The translations under genes were made by a program, and so were the position numbers. The notes under the pieces were generated by a model, which made no database searches, was not told where the DNA came from, and saw only the letters and a list, made by a program, of their open reading frames with translations. From contig DKVL01000114.1 in assembly GCA_002491195.1 (NCBI GenBank), forward strand, positions 55,741 to 111,884: a stretch of 56,144 nt of DNA, in the 5' to 3' direction. Of the stretch, positions 23,168 to 31,926 are shown one piece after another (positions within the stretch are counted from its first letter, which is position 1; every line of letters begins with the position of its first letter). The stretch is from Lachnospiraceae bacterium UBA7179 (GTDB lineage: Bacteria > Bacillota > Clostridia > Lachnospirales > Lachnospiraceae).

Positions 23168-23581
23168 ATGTGGTTCATATTTGCATTGTTATCCGCATTG
23201 TTTGCGGCATTGACATCCATCCTGGCGAAAGTCGGTATTGAGGGTGTCAACTCCAATCTTGCGACAGCCATCAGGACGATGGTTGTTGTGGTCATGGCGT
23301 GGGGGATGGTCTTTTTGACCAATACGCAGAGCGGGATCTTCCAGATCAGTAGGAAGAGCTGGATATTTCTTATTTTGTCAGGATTGGCAACCGGAGCCTC
23401 ATGGCTGTGCTATTACCGTGCGCTGCAGATCGGTGAGGTCTCCAAAGTTGTTCCGATCGACAAGCTCAGTGTGGTTATAACGCTGGTGCTTGGATTTGTG
23501 TTCCTGCATGAGCAGTTCAGCGCCAAGTCGCTTGTCGGCTGTGTCCTGATCGGGGCGGGAACGCTGGTGATGGTATTATAA
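23168..23581 (+). CDS. EamA-family half transporter
   Basis: A 137-residue membrane protein with one EamA domain, with about five hydrophobic helices, starting MWFIFALLSALFAALTSIL. Typical EamA features are ILAKVGIEGVNSNLATAIRT, WLCYYRALQIGEVSKVVPID, and FLHEQFSAKSLVGCVLIGAG. Full transporters carry two such domains; this single-domain form may work as a dimer. It should move a small metabolite across the membrane, but the substrate is unknown. The start at 23168 has GAAGGAAAC upstream. Confidence 0.85.
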   Translation: MWFIFALLSALFAALTSILAKVGIEGVNSNLATAIRTMVVVVMAWGMVFLTNTQSGIFQISRKSWIFLILSGLATGASWLCYYRALQIGEVSKVVPIDKLSVVITLVLGFVFLHEQFSAKSLVGCVLIGAGTLVMVL

Positions 23582-23601
23582 AGGAAGAGGGAGATAAGGC
23601 T

Positions 23602-24012
23602 TTGAAGAACAGGGGGAAGTTGAGACATATTGTCGTGAAGGAAAAGGAATATCTATGGAATTATTATTACGACGACATGGATTTTTCAAACTATCCATAT
23701 TCCTATTATCTGTTTGTCCCGAAAAGAAATCCGCGGTTAAAGGTGCGGGTATATTTCACAAAATATGCGCCGCAGATGAAATTGGACGTTTATACGAGCA
23801 AAGGGACCATTTGCCAATATCATGGAAAACAGGTTGAACTGAATCTGTGCAGACCATTGTTTGCCAGACAGATGATCGAATATATTTTTGCCAACTGCTG
23901 CCATGATACGGATGCCGGGGAGCTTGAGATCAGAGATGGAGAGCGCGTTTTAGAAGAGCTGGGGTATTCTGGTTTTTATGCACAGCCCCTTGCAGAGACA
24001 ATATACTGCTAA
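23602..24012 (+). CDS. Hypothetical protein
   Basis: A 136-residue basic and Tyr-rich protein that I do not recognise. It starts at a TTG following GGGAGATAAGG. Features are YYYDDMDFSNYPYSYYLFVP and KVRVYFTKYAPQMKLDVY, suggesting a beta-rich fold, with a helical RQMIEYIFANCC later. It follows the EamA gene by 20 bases and precedes a dispersed hairpin repeat. Confidence 0.5.
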   Translation: MKNRGKLRHIVVKEKEYLWNYYYDDMDFSNYPYSYYLFVPKRNPRLKVRVYFTKYAPQMKLDVYTSKGTICQYHGKQVELNLCRPLFARQMIEYIFANCCHDTDAGELEIRDGERVLEELGYSGFYAQPLAETIYC

Positions 24013-24014
24013 GG

Positions 24015-24066
24015 CGGCGCATGGGGCGCGCTGCGAGTAGGGGAAGATGGCGCTTCCCTACTCGAT
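24015..24066. repeat. GAGTAGGGGAAG hairpin repeat, copy 1
   Basis: GCGGCGCATGGGGCGCG is followed by CGAGTAGGGGAAG (24034-24046) and CTTCCCTACTCG (24053-24064), which pair with one bulge. Related copies lie at 33031-33070 and twice at 49993-50110. Confidence 0.75.
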
Positions 24067-24107
24067 TGAGAAGTTGTGGGAAGATATTAGATGAAAGAGG
24101 AATGTAT

Positions 24108-24635
24108 ATGATCGAGTTATTAAAGGGAGACATAACCAAAATTGACAATGTGGATGCTATCGTGAACGCAGCAAACAGCAGCCTGTTAGGCGGCGGGGGC
24201 GTCGATGGCGCGATCCACAGGGCGGCGGGACCGGAACTGTTGTCAGAGTGCCGGCTGCTGGGCGGATGCAAGACAGGCCAGGCAAAAATCACAAAGGCGT
24301 ATCGGCTCTCCTGCAGATATATCATTCACACGGTCGGTCCGGTCTGGAACGGCGGGAGCCACAATGAGGACAATCTGCTGGCGGACTGCTACCAGAATTC
24401 ACTGAAACTGGCGGTAAAGAACAATATCAGAACGATCGCATTTCCTTCCATATCCACAGGAATCTATGCGTTTCCGGTCGAGCGTGCGGCGAAGATCGCG
24501 GTCGGGACGGTTGATAGTTTTTTAACAGAAAATCCGGAACTGTTTGACAAGGTATTATGGGTGTTGTTTGACGACAGGACTGCCGAGGCATATAGGGAAG
24601 CTGTGCAGAGGATAAAAAAGGGAAATCATATATGA
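24108..24635 (+). CDS. Macrodomain protein (O-acetyl-ADP-ribose deacetylase type)
   Basis: A 175-residue single macrodomain. The ADP-ribose pocket is complete: GDITKI with Asp8, AIVNAANSSLLGGGGVDGAI, IIHTVGPVW, and AFPSISTGIYAFPVERAA. The GGGGVDGAIHRAAG motif marks the MacroD/YmdB class, which removes ADP-ribose from proteins or hydrolyses O-acetyl-ADP-ribose. AGAGG is seven bases before the ATG at 24108. The stop overlaps the next start (ATGA). Confidence 0.9.
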   Translation: MIELLKGDITKIDNVDAIVNAANSSLLGGGGVDGAIHRAAGPELLSECRLLGGCKTGQAKITKAYRLSCRYIIHTVGPVWNGGSHNEDNLLADCYQNSLKLAVKNNIRTIAFPSISTGIYAFPVERAAKIAVGTVDSFLTENPELFDKVLWVLFDDRTAEAYREAVQRIKKGNHI

Positions 24636-25222
24636 ATTTTGTGAGGATTGTTTTTTCGATTATTGGCGGAATAGGCGGAGTGTTGCTGATCGGCCTGCCG
24701 ATCGGTCTGATCGGACTGAATATATATGGCAGTGTTGAGAAAGAAAAATATATGAAGGAGCAGAGACAGACTGGCAGGGACAAACAGCGGATGTTGGATT
24801 TCATGCAGATCGTGATGAAAGAATACTATCATGATTATATATATGTTGTCGGAAATTATGAAATTCTGGTTGGACGCTATCTTTGGTATTTCTATCCATA
24901 TATTGTGTGCTTTAATGAGCGTGATATCGTGGTAGTTTCTTATGTGATGCAGGGAGACGGCACATTGATCTGCAGGAATGTTCTTCCGGTCGACTGGAAC
25001 TGTATTCGTTTGAAATACCGCATCCGCAATGAAGGCGTAAAGCTGGTATTTCAGCTGGGAAAAACCAAAATGCGTATTCATGTGAATAAGATTGTGGGAG
25101 CGACAGGTGCAAAACCATGGCATGAGGAAACAGGGGCCACACCGCTTGGAATTTACCAGAAACAGGAGGTAGACCAGCTGATCCGGTTTCTGCCCAATTA
25201 TATAAAAAAGGGAAAATACTAA
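24632..25222 (+). CDS. Hypothetical membrane-anchored protein
   Basis: A 196-residue protein with one N-terminal transmembrane helix (about 5-33, with GGIGGVLLIGLPIGLIGLN), then a basic linker and a cytoplasmic beta-rich domain (DYIYVVGNYEILVGRYLWY; DIVVVSYVMQGDGTL). I do not recognise the family. Its start overlaps the macrodomain gene stop, so the two are translationally coupled. Confidence 0.55.
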   Translation: MNFVRIVFSIIGGIGGVLLIGLPIGLIGLNIYGSVEKEKYMKEQRQTGRDKQRMLDFMQIVMKEYYHDYIYVVGNYEILVGRYLWYFYPYIVCFNERDIVVVSYVMQGDGTLICRNVLPVDWNCIRLKYRIRNEGVKLVFQLGKTKMRIHVNKIVGATGAKPWHEETGATPLGIYQKQEVDQLIRFLPNYIKKGKY

Positions 25223-25251
25223 GCTGAGTTGTGGGAAAGGATAAGGATAGG

Positions 25252-26115
25252 ATGCAGAACAGACTAAGTAGTGTGCTTGCGATCATTGCAATCTGCGCAG
25301 GATGCAGTATCTTAATGCTTGAAATGGTTTTGCTTGGGGCTGACGCATGGTGGGTGCGGTTTGCGGCGCTGAGTGAACCGGTTGACCTGTTTTCCGAACC
25401 GTGCGATGTGCCACGACTTGAGGAAATGGATGTTGTCAGTGGTACGATTGATGAACTATGTGGAAGATATGACTATACATATGACGATTATATTACGGAT
25501 ATTGCATATTATTATGTACTGCCAATTGACGTCGATGGTCACACATGTTATATGGGAATCAGGGAGACAAAGGGCAGGAAGGAGTTGTTTCGAAAATTGT
25601 CTGGAACGACAGAGTTCGATGTAAAGGAGCGGGGGGTTAATGTGCAGCCCGAACCATTGGTACAGTCCGATGCGAAAGGAGAACCCATTTTTGTAGAAGG
25701 ATTTCTGCACAGGATGAATGAGCAGCAGTATCAGGTATTTCGGAAATGGCTTGATAAGGCGGGTTATCTTGAAGAGTCAGAAGCTGACAAACAAATTTTT
25801 CCGTATTATATAGAGGAGCGGGATATTGCGAAATATAAGAGGGAGTGTATCGGCGGTCTGGTCTGGACTGCGGCGGGCATTGTCATGATCGCAGCCGGCG
25901 GATCAGTGCTGATCTACCAGAGGAGCAGGCGCAGAAACCAGACACATATAACGATCGGAAACATCGTTTATGAGAAAGAGCAGCTGGCGACAGTGAACCA
26001 GCTGATTGATCATATCGAAATGATGCAGGCGATCCAGGAGTTAAGCCGGATCACTGGGCTGGATATGATTCAGGCGGAGAAGGTTGTCAGGCGCTGGCAC
26101 CGTTATTGGTATTGA
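25252..26115 (+). CDS. Hypothetical two-pass membrane protein
   Basis: A 287-residue protein with an N-terminal membrane helix (about 7-30, with AIIAICAGCSILMLEMVLLG), an extracytoplasmic acidic domain (about 35-195), a second helix (about 205-225) and a basic then helical cytoplasmic tail (RRRNQTHITIGNIVYEKEQL). The ATG at 25252 follows AAGGATAAGG. I do not recognise the family. It follows the previous gene by 29 bases in the same direction. Confidence 0.55.
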   Translation: MQNRLSSVLAIIAICAGCSILMLEMVLLGADAWWVRFAALSEPVDLFSEPCDVPRLEEMDVVSGTIDELCGRYDYTYDDYITDIAYYYVLPIDVDGHTCYMGIRETKGRKELFRKLSGTTEFDVKERGVNVQPEPLVQSDAKGEPIFVEGFLHRMNEQQYQVFRKWLDKAGYLEESEADKQIFPYYIEERDIAKYKRECIGGLVWTAAGIVMIAAGGSVLIYQRSRRRNQTHITIGNIVYEKEQLATVNQLIDHIEMMQAIQELSRITGLDMIQAEKVVRRWHRYWY

Positions 26116-26128
26116 GGAGAAGTGAAAA

Positions 26129-26929
26129 ATGATCATAGACAGGCAGAGAGCCCTTGCGGCTTTTGAGGAGTATACAGGAAAGTATGATATTTCTGACGAG
26201 AAAGTAAAATTGAAGATCGACCATACCTACAGGGTGTGTGCGCTGTGTGAGCAGATTGCCGCACAGTCGGGCTTTGATGAAAGCGAAAAGGAGCTGGCCT
26301 GGCTGACCGGGCTGCTGCATGATGTGGGGCGGTTTGAGCAGCTGCGAAGATATGGTACATTTATCGACGCGCAGTCCATAGATCATGCGGAGTTTGGCGC
26401 GGATATCTTGTTCAAAGAAGGAAAGATCAGGGACTATGTGGAGGACGATTCGGAGGATGAACTGCTCGAGAAAGCAGTGCGGTGCCACAGTGCATACCGC
26501 GTTCCCGGAAATTATACGCCGCGTGAGAGAAAGTTTGCAGACCTGCTGCGCGATGCGGACAAGATTGATATTCTCAAAGTCAATGTCATTGTTCCGATCG
26601 AGGAAATCTACAATGTGACCACCTACGATCTCAAGCACTGCAGAGTGACAGAGGAGGTCATGCAGGCGTTTTATGAGGAGCACGCAATCCTTAGAAGTTT
26701 AAAAAAGACACCTGTTGACAATGTAGTTGGACATATTTCACTGGTGTATGAACTGGTGTATCCTATAAGCTGTAAGATCGTGCACGAACAAGGGTATCTG
26801 GATCAGTTGATGGATTTTCATTCGGAACTGACAGAGACGAATGAGCAGTTTGTGAAGATCCGGGAGAAGATGACTGCCTATATGAGCGAGAAAATGGCAT
26901 TGGCTGTCATTCCTGGAAGATCCCGATGA
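26129..26929 (+). CDS. HD-domain phosphohydrolase
   Basis: A 266-residue metal-dependent phosphohydrolase. The HD-superfamily residues are visible: His32 in KIDHTYRV, His64-Asp65 in LLHDVGRF, His86 in DHAEFG, His120 in VRCHSAYR and Asp142/Asp144 in RDADKIDIL. The substrate is probably a nucleotide or cyclic nucleotide, but cannot be assigned. The start is preceded by GAGGAGAAG. The last codons overlap in another frame with a HEAT-repeat fragment. Confidence 0.85.
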   Translation: MIIDRQRALAAFEEYTGKYDISDEKVKLKIDHTYRVCALCEQIAAQSGFDESEKELAWLTGLLHDVGRFEQLRRYGTFIDAQSIDHAEFGADILFKEGKIRDYVEDDSEDELLEKAVRCHSAYRVPGNYTPRERKFADLLRDADKIDILKVNVIVPIEEIYNVTTYDLKHCRVTEEVMQAFYEEHAILRSLKKTPVDNVVGHISLVYELVYPISCKIVHEQGYLDQLMDFHSELTETNEQFVKIREKMTAYMSEKMALAVIPGRSR

Positions 26930-27386
26930 ACGGATTCGGAAGGCGGCGCTCATTGCTTATGGGAATCTGGCAGCAGAGTCGGGGGAGGCGGTGTACTGGC
27001 GTCTTTTGTCCGACGACAGCCCGGTCATGGCAGGACAGGCGTACCGTCTGATACAAAAATATCGCATTTCATACAATGCATTGCGCCTGTATGAATGTTT
27101 TATGCAAAACAGGGGAAGTGTATCGGGAGAATGTTTTCTGAAACTGCTGTTGTGTGCGCCCTCATGGCAAAGACTGCCGTATCTGCTTCTGCTGTATTGC
27201 GATGAGGAGCTTTCGGACGAGTGGCGCTGCAGCATTGTGTCTAAGATCCATGAAAGGAATCCATATGCGAAGATACCCAGACAGCAGGCGCAGGAGATCT
27301 GTGATATTCTGAAACAGAAGGGGCGGCTGATACCGCCAGTGATCAGCGAGAGGATTTGGTTTGATTTAAGGTATGTGGTGAAGTGA
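26886..27386 (+). pseudogene. HEAT-repeat-like C-terminal fragment
   Basis: An open frame from 26886 to the stop at 27384-27386 reads WLSFLEDPDERIRKAALIAY and GNLAAESGEAVYWRLLSDDS, which is good HEAT-repeat material. It is already open inside the end of the HD gene, and it has no start codon with a ribosome binding site before the GTG at 26991. It therefore looks like the C-terminal half of a longer protein whose N-terminus was lost, or a frameshifted extension of the upstream gene. A 131-residue protein from the GTG at 26991 is possible but poorly supported. Confidence 0.55.
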
Positions 27387-27414
27387 TCGAATGGAATGAA
27401 GGGGCGTTATAAAG

Positions 27415-28308
27415 ATGGGTGACACTGATTCGCTGCGGGAGCAGTATGACCGTTTTGTACAGGATATTTACAGGGATATCCTGAAAAAAAAGGGGTTTGG
27501 AAAGGCGCGCGGGGCGTTTGTAAAAATGGAAAACGGCATCGTCCGTTCCGTCGAATTTACATGCTATCCTGACAAAAAAAGCAAGAAGAAAGACACACTG
27601 ATGTTTCGGATTCTCGTGGAGGCACGACTTGAAAACGAGACACAGCTGCGAAGAGAAGGGAAGCTCACCACAGGTGAGGGCGCATATAGAAAGTTTTTTC
27701 CAGGACTGCCGAAACAAAATTTCTGGACTGGAAGACTGCAGTACAGCGAGGAAGACCTGCAGATCATACAAGCCTTTCGAATCCAGAGACAGACAGATCT
27801 TGCAGGTTTGAAGGTAATGGTGAAGAACCTTTTAAATCAAACGATAAGAGATATGATGCAGTTCCAGACAGAGCAGGAACTTGTCGCGTATCTGAACGCA
27901 GAGCGGGAAGCGTATATGGAAACACTTGAAGCCGGGCAGAGGAGACATGTCCTGTTTGCGTTTGGCGTGTATGGCATTCTGGGTGTTATCGCATGTATCG
28001 TATCAAGGGATTGGTTCCCCTTGACATTTGTGTCTATTCTTTATTATGAGATTATTTTGAAGGACATGGATCTCTCTGACCGATGGTTTCGCAGACTGCT
28101 GGCTGTCCCGGTTATAGAGCTGTTGGTGATGAGTGTGTTGTGGGTTTTGCTGTGGCAGAAGGTTACCGATGATTTTGCGGCGGGCAAACTATGTATTAGT
28201 CTGTTTTTGAGCGGTCTGGTTCATCTGGTGGATCACATTTACAATCGGTATGTGCGCAAAAAAATAAAAGAACTGTTAAACAATAGACGGTTTTGGGGAG
28301 GAGCATAG
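27415..28308 (+). CDS. Hypothetical protein with DUF4304-like N-terminus and membrane C-terminus
   Basis: A 297-residue protein. Residues 1-100 (YRDILKKKGFGKARGAFVKM ... VRSVEFTCYPDKKSKKKDTL) resemble the DUF4304 pattern of a helix, a KKGF turn and strands, although the match is weak. The C-terminal half (about 180-285) has four hydrophobic helices (VLFAFGVYGILGVIACIVS and onward). No catalytic motif is evident. The gene ends 29 bases before the dnaE start. Confidence 0.5.
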   Translation: MGDTDSLREQYDRFVQDIYRDILKKKGFGKARGAFVKMENGIVRSVEFTCYPDKKSKKKDTLMFRILVEARLENETQLRREGKLTTGEGAYRKFFPGLPKQNFWTGRLQYSEEDLQIIQAFRIQRQTDLAGLKVMVKNLLNQTIRDMMQFQTEQELVAYLNAEREAYMETLEAGQRRHVLFAFGVYGILGVIACIVSRDWFPLTFVSILYYEIILKDMDLSDRWFRRLLAVPVIELLVMSVLWVLLWQKVTDDFAAGKLCISLFLSGLVHLVDHIYNRYVRKKIKELLNNRRFWGGA

Positions 28309-28324
28309 GCGTGCCAGGGCACGC
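28309..28324 (+). promoter_or_regulatory. Perfect hairpin directly before the dnaE ribosome binding site
   Basis: GCGTGCC and GGCACGC form a seven-base GC-rich stem with a two-base loop, immediately followed by AAGGAGG at 28325-28331. The tight stem abuts the Shine-Dalgarno sequence and could influence translation of dnaE or end the previous transcript weakly. Confidence 0.4.
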
Positions 28325-28337
28325 AAGGAGGTATAAA

Positions 28338-31300
28338 ATGGCATTTACACATCTACACGTACATACGGAGTACAGTCTGCTCGACGGCTCCAACAAGATT
28401 AAGGAGTACGTAAAGCGCGTCAAGGAGCTTGGCATGGACAGCGCGGCGATCACAGACCACGGTGTCATGTATGGCGTGATTGATTTCTATAAGGAAGCGA
28501 AGGCAAACGGCATCAAGCCGATCCTCGGCTGTGAGGTCTATGTCGCACCGAACTCACGCTTTGACAAGGAAATTGGCGGCGGTGAGGAGCGCTACCATCA
28601 TCTCGTTCTGCTGGCGGAAAATAATGTCGGTTATGCCAATCTGATGAAGATCGTCAGCAAGGGTTTTACCGAGGGATATTACTACAAGCCGCGCGTTGAT
28701 ATGGAAATTCTGGAAAAGTACCATGAGGGCATTATCGCGCTCTCCGCGTGCCTTGCGGGCGAAGTGCCAAGACTGCTGGCAAAGGGGCTTTATCAGGAGG
28801 CGAAGAAGACCGCGCTGAAATATGAGAACTGTTTTGGAAAGGGCAACTATTTCTTTGAGCTGCAGGATCATGGAATCCCCGACCAGAGGACGGTCAACAC
28901 GGCGCTTCTGCGCATGAGCAAGGAGCTTGATATTCCGTTAGTGGCAACGAACGACATTCATTATACTTATAAGGAAGATGCGCAGTCGCATGATATCCTG
29001 CTCTGCATCCAGACGGCAAAAAAGGTTTCCGACCAGGACAGGATGCGTTATGATGGCGGACAGTACTATGTCAAAAGTGAGATGGAGATGCGCGAATTGT
29101 TTCCTTATGCGCAGCAGGCGATCGACAATACAGCGATGATCGCAGACCGGTGCAATGTGGAGATTGAGTTTGGCGTGACGAAGCTGCCGAAATTCGATGT
29201 GCCGCAGGGCTATGATTCATGGAGCTATCTCAACAAGCTCTGCACAGACGGACTGGCGGAGCGCTATCCTGGCGATGATGGCACGATCAGGGAAAAGCTG
29301 GACTATGAGCTCGGCGTGATCCAGAAGATGGGGTATGTTGACTATTTCCTGATCGTGTGGGATTTCATCAACTGGGCCAGAGAGCATGACATTCCGGTCG
29401 GCCCGGGGCGTGGTTCGGCGGCGGGAAGCATCGTCTCGTACTGCCTGCATATTACCAACATCGATCCGATCCGCTACAGCCTGCTGTTTGAGCGTTTCCT
29501 GAACCCGGAGCGCGTGTCCATGCCTGATATCGATATTGATTTCTGCTATGAGCGGCGGCAGGAAGTGATCGACTATGTCAGCGAAAAGTATGGTCATGAC
29601 AAAGTCGTGCAGATCGTGACTTTTGGTACGATGGCTGCAAAAGGAGTGATCCGCGATGTCGGGCGTGCGCTCGATCTTCCATATAATTATGTCGACGGGA
29701 TTGCCAAGATGATACCAAATGAGGGCAACGCGCCAGCGAGCATTACGCGAGCTTTGGAGATGAACCCGGAATTTCGGACGCTCTATAAGGAGGACGAGCA
29801 GGTTCACGATCTGATTGATATGTGTTTAAAACTAGAAGGCTTACCGCGCCACACGTCCATGCACGCGGCGGGAGTTGTGATCTGCCAGAAGCCGGCGGAC
29901 GAGTTTGTGCCGCTGTCGCGGGGGAGTGACGGCGCGATCACGACACAGTTCACCATGACCACGATCGAGGAGCTCGGTCTGCTGAAGATGGATTTTTTAG
30001 GGCTTCGGACATTGACAGTGATTAAGGACGCAGTGGACAATGTGGAAAAAACGACGGGAATCCATATCGATGTGGATCACATTGACTATGATGACAAAAA
30101 GGTGCTTGCGTCCCTTGGTACCGGCAAGACGGACGGCGTGTTCCAGCTTGAAAGTCAGGGCATGAAAAACTTTATGAAAGAGCTGAAACCGCAGAATCTC
30201 GAAGATGTCATTGCGGGGATCTCGCTCTACCGCCCAGGCCCGATGGACTTCATTCCGGCATATATCAGGGGAAAAAATAATCACGATGCAGTTACTTATG
30301 CCTGCCCGCAGCTTGAACCGATCCTGGCGCCTACCTATGGCTGTATCGTCTATCAGGAGCAGGTTATGCAGATCGTGCGCGATCTCGGCGGTTATACATT
30401 GGGGCGGAGCGATCTCGTGCGGCGTGCAATGAGCAAGAAAAAAGCATATGTTATGGAGCAGGAGCGCAAGAATTTCGTTCACGGCAATCCCGAGGAGGGA
30501 GTGCCTGGGTGCGTGTCATGCGGTATTTCGGAGGAAGTGGCGGATCATATTTACGGGACGATGATGGATTTTGCCAAGTATGCGTTCAACAAATCCCACG
30601 CGGCGTGCTATGCTGTGGTAGCTTATCAGACTGCGTATTTGAAATATTATTATCCGGTGGAATTTATGGCGGCGCTGTTGACGTCAGTTATTGACAATGC
30701 CTCGAAGGTCTCGGAGTATATTATGGTCTGCAAGAGCATGGGAATCCAGATCCTGCCGCCTGATATCAATGAGGGCGAGTGCGGATTTTCGGTGTCAAAC
30801 GGCGCGATCCGCTATGCGCTGAATGCGATCAAGAGCGTGGGCAGCACAGTTATTAAAGGGATCGTCGAGGAGCGGACTGCGCATGGAAACTATCAAAACT
30901 TAAAGGATTTTATCGAGAGAACGCAGCATTGCGAGATCAATAAGCGCGCGATCGAGAATTTCATCAAGGCGGGCGCCTTTGACAGTTTTGGTGCGACCAG
31001 GAAACAGCTGATGAGTGTCTATGCGATCATTCTTGACAGTGTCGTACACAGTAAGCGCGGTGTGACGGCAGGGCAGATGTCGCTGTTTGATATTGTTTCT
31101 GAGGAGGATAAAAAGGAGCTGGAGATCAAACTGCCAGATGTCGGAGAGTATGAGAAGGAGCTGTTGTTGAGCTTTGAAAAAGAAGTGCTGGGCTTCTATG
31201 TCAGCGGACATCCGATGGAGGAATATCAGTCTGTGTGGGAGAAACGCATCACGGCAAAGACCTCTGACTTTTATCTCGATGAGGAGACGGGACTGACGCA

Positions 31301-31796
31301 CGTGCAGGACAACGCCAAGGCTACGATCGGCGGTATGATCATGGACAAGAAGATCAAGTACACCAAACAGGATAAGATCATGGCATTTCTCACTGTGGAA
31401 GATCTCGTGGGCAGCATAGAGGTCATCGTGTTTCCGAATGCATATGAGAAGTATTCGTCAAAACTGATGGAAGAGAATAAGGTGTTTATCGAGGGCAGAG
31501 TGCAGGTGGAGGATGAACGGGACGGCAAGCTGATCTGCGAGAGCATTACCTCCTTTGATGAGATTCCAAGAAAGGTGTGGCTCAAATTTCCGGACATGGA
31601 TACCTATAGGAATAAGGAAGCAGAACTTTTCAATGCAATCTATGATTCAGAAGGAATTGACAATATTGTTATATATATAGAAGAAACACGTCAGAAAAAG
31701 ACGCTGCCGCCCAATCGTAACATCAAGGCAGACAGCGCTGTTCTCGACAAACTCCGCGGACTGTTCGGGGAGGAGAATGTTAAGGTGGTAAGCTGA
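28338..31796 (+). CDS. dnaE: DNA polymerase III alpha subunit
   Basis: A 1152-residue replicative polymerase subunit. The N-terminal PHP domain begins FTHLHVHTEYSLLDG with ITDHGVMYG. The polymerase core has the catalytic triplet in MPDIDIDFCYERR and the GPGRGSAAGSIVSYCL motif. TSMHAAGVVIC, YQEQVMQI and the helix-hairpin-helix region follow, and an OB-fold lies near 1000-1080 (ATIGGMIMDKKIKYTKQDKI). Length is normal for bacterial DnaE. The start at 28338 has AAGGAGG at ideal spacing. It extends DNA chains in the cytoplasm at the replication fork or in repair, alongside PolC in Firmicutes. Confidence 0.97.
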   Translation: MAFTHLHVHTEYSLLDGSNKIKEYVKRVKELGMDSAAITDHGVMYGVIDFYKEAKANGIKPILGCEVYVAPNSRFDKEIGGGEERYHHLVLLAENNVGYANLMKIVSKGFTEGYYYKPRVDMEILEKYHEGIIALSACLAGEVPRLLAKGLYQEAKKTALKYENCFGKGNYFFELQDHGIPDQRTVNTALLRMSKELDIPLVATNDIHYTYKEDAQSHDILLCIQTAKKVSDQDRMRYDGGQYYVKSEMEMRELFPYAQQAIDNTAMIADRCNVEIEFGVTKLPKFDVPQGYDSWSYLNKLCTDGLAERYPGDDGTIREKLDYELGVIQKMGYVDYFLIVWDFINWAREHDIPVGPGRGSAAGSIVSYCLHITNIDPIRYSLLFERFLNPERVSMPDIDIDFCYERRQEVIDYVSEKYGHDKVVQIVTFGTMAAKGVIRDVGRALDLPYNYVDGIAKMIPNEGNAPASITRALEMNPEFRTLYKEDEQVHDLIDMCLKLEGLPRHTSMHAAGVVICQKPADEFVPLSRGSDGAITTQFTMTTIEELGLLKMDFLGLRTLTVIKDAVDNVEKTTGIHIDVDHIDYDDKKVLASLGTGKTDGVFQLESQGMKNFMKELKPQNLEDVIAGISLYRPGPMDFIPAYIRGKNNHDAVTYACPQLEPILAPTYGCIVYQEQVMQIVRDLGGYTLGRSDLVRRAMSKKKAYVMEQERKNFVHGNPEEGVPGCVSCGISEEVADHIYGTMMDFAKYAFNKSHAACYAVVAYQTAYLKYYYPVEFMAALLTSVIDNASKVSEYIMVCKSMGIQILPPDINEGECGFSVSNGAIRYALNAIKSVGSTVIKGIVEERTAHGNYQNLKDFIERTQHCEINKRAIENFIKAGAFDSFGATRKQLMSVYAIILDSVVHSKRGVTAGQMSLFDIVSEEDKKELEIKLPDVGEYEKELLLSFEKEVLGFYVSGHPMEEYQSVWEKRITAKTSDFYLDEETGLTHVQDNAKATIGGMIMDKKIKYTKQDKIMAFLTVEDLVGSIEVIVFPNAYEKYSSKLMEENKVFIEGRVQVEDERDGKLICESITSFDEIPRKVWLKFPDMDTYRNKEAELFNAIYDSEGIDNIVIYIEETRQKKTLPPNRNIKADSAVLDKLRGLFGEENVKVVS

Positions 31797-31824
31797 ACTG
31801 TTGATATTTTTTTGTCAAAGAGTA

Positions 31825-31853
31825 TTGTATTCTTGTAAAAAAAAGGGTACAAT
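31825..31853 (+). promoter_or_regulatory. Candidate sigma-A promoter for pfkA
   Basis: TTGTAT at 31825-31830 and TACAAT at 31848-31853 are 17 bases apart, about 73 bases before the pfkA start. Confidence 0.5.
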
Positions 31854-31926
31854 CATTGTAGCGAAAAAATAACATTGATATAAAGGAATTCATTCAAGTC
31901 AGGTAATGTTTAGGAGGTATGATGAG

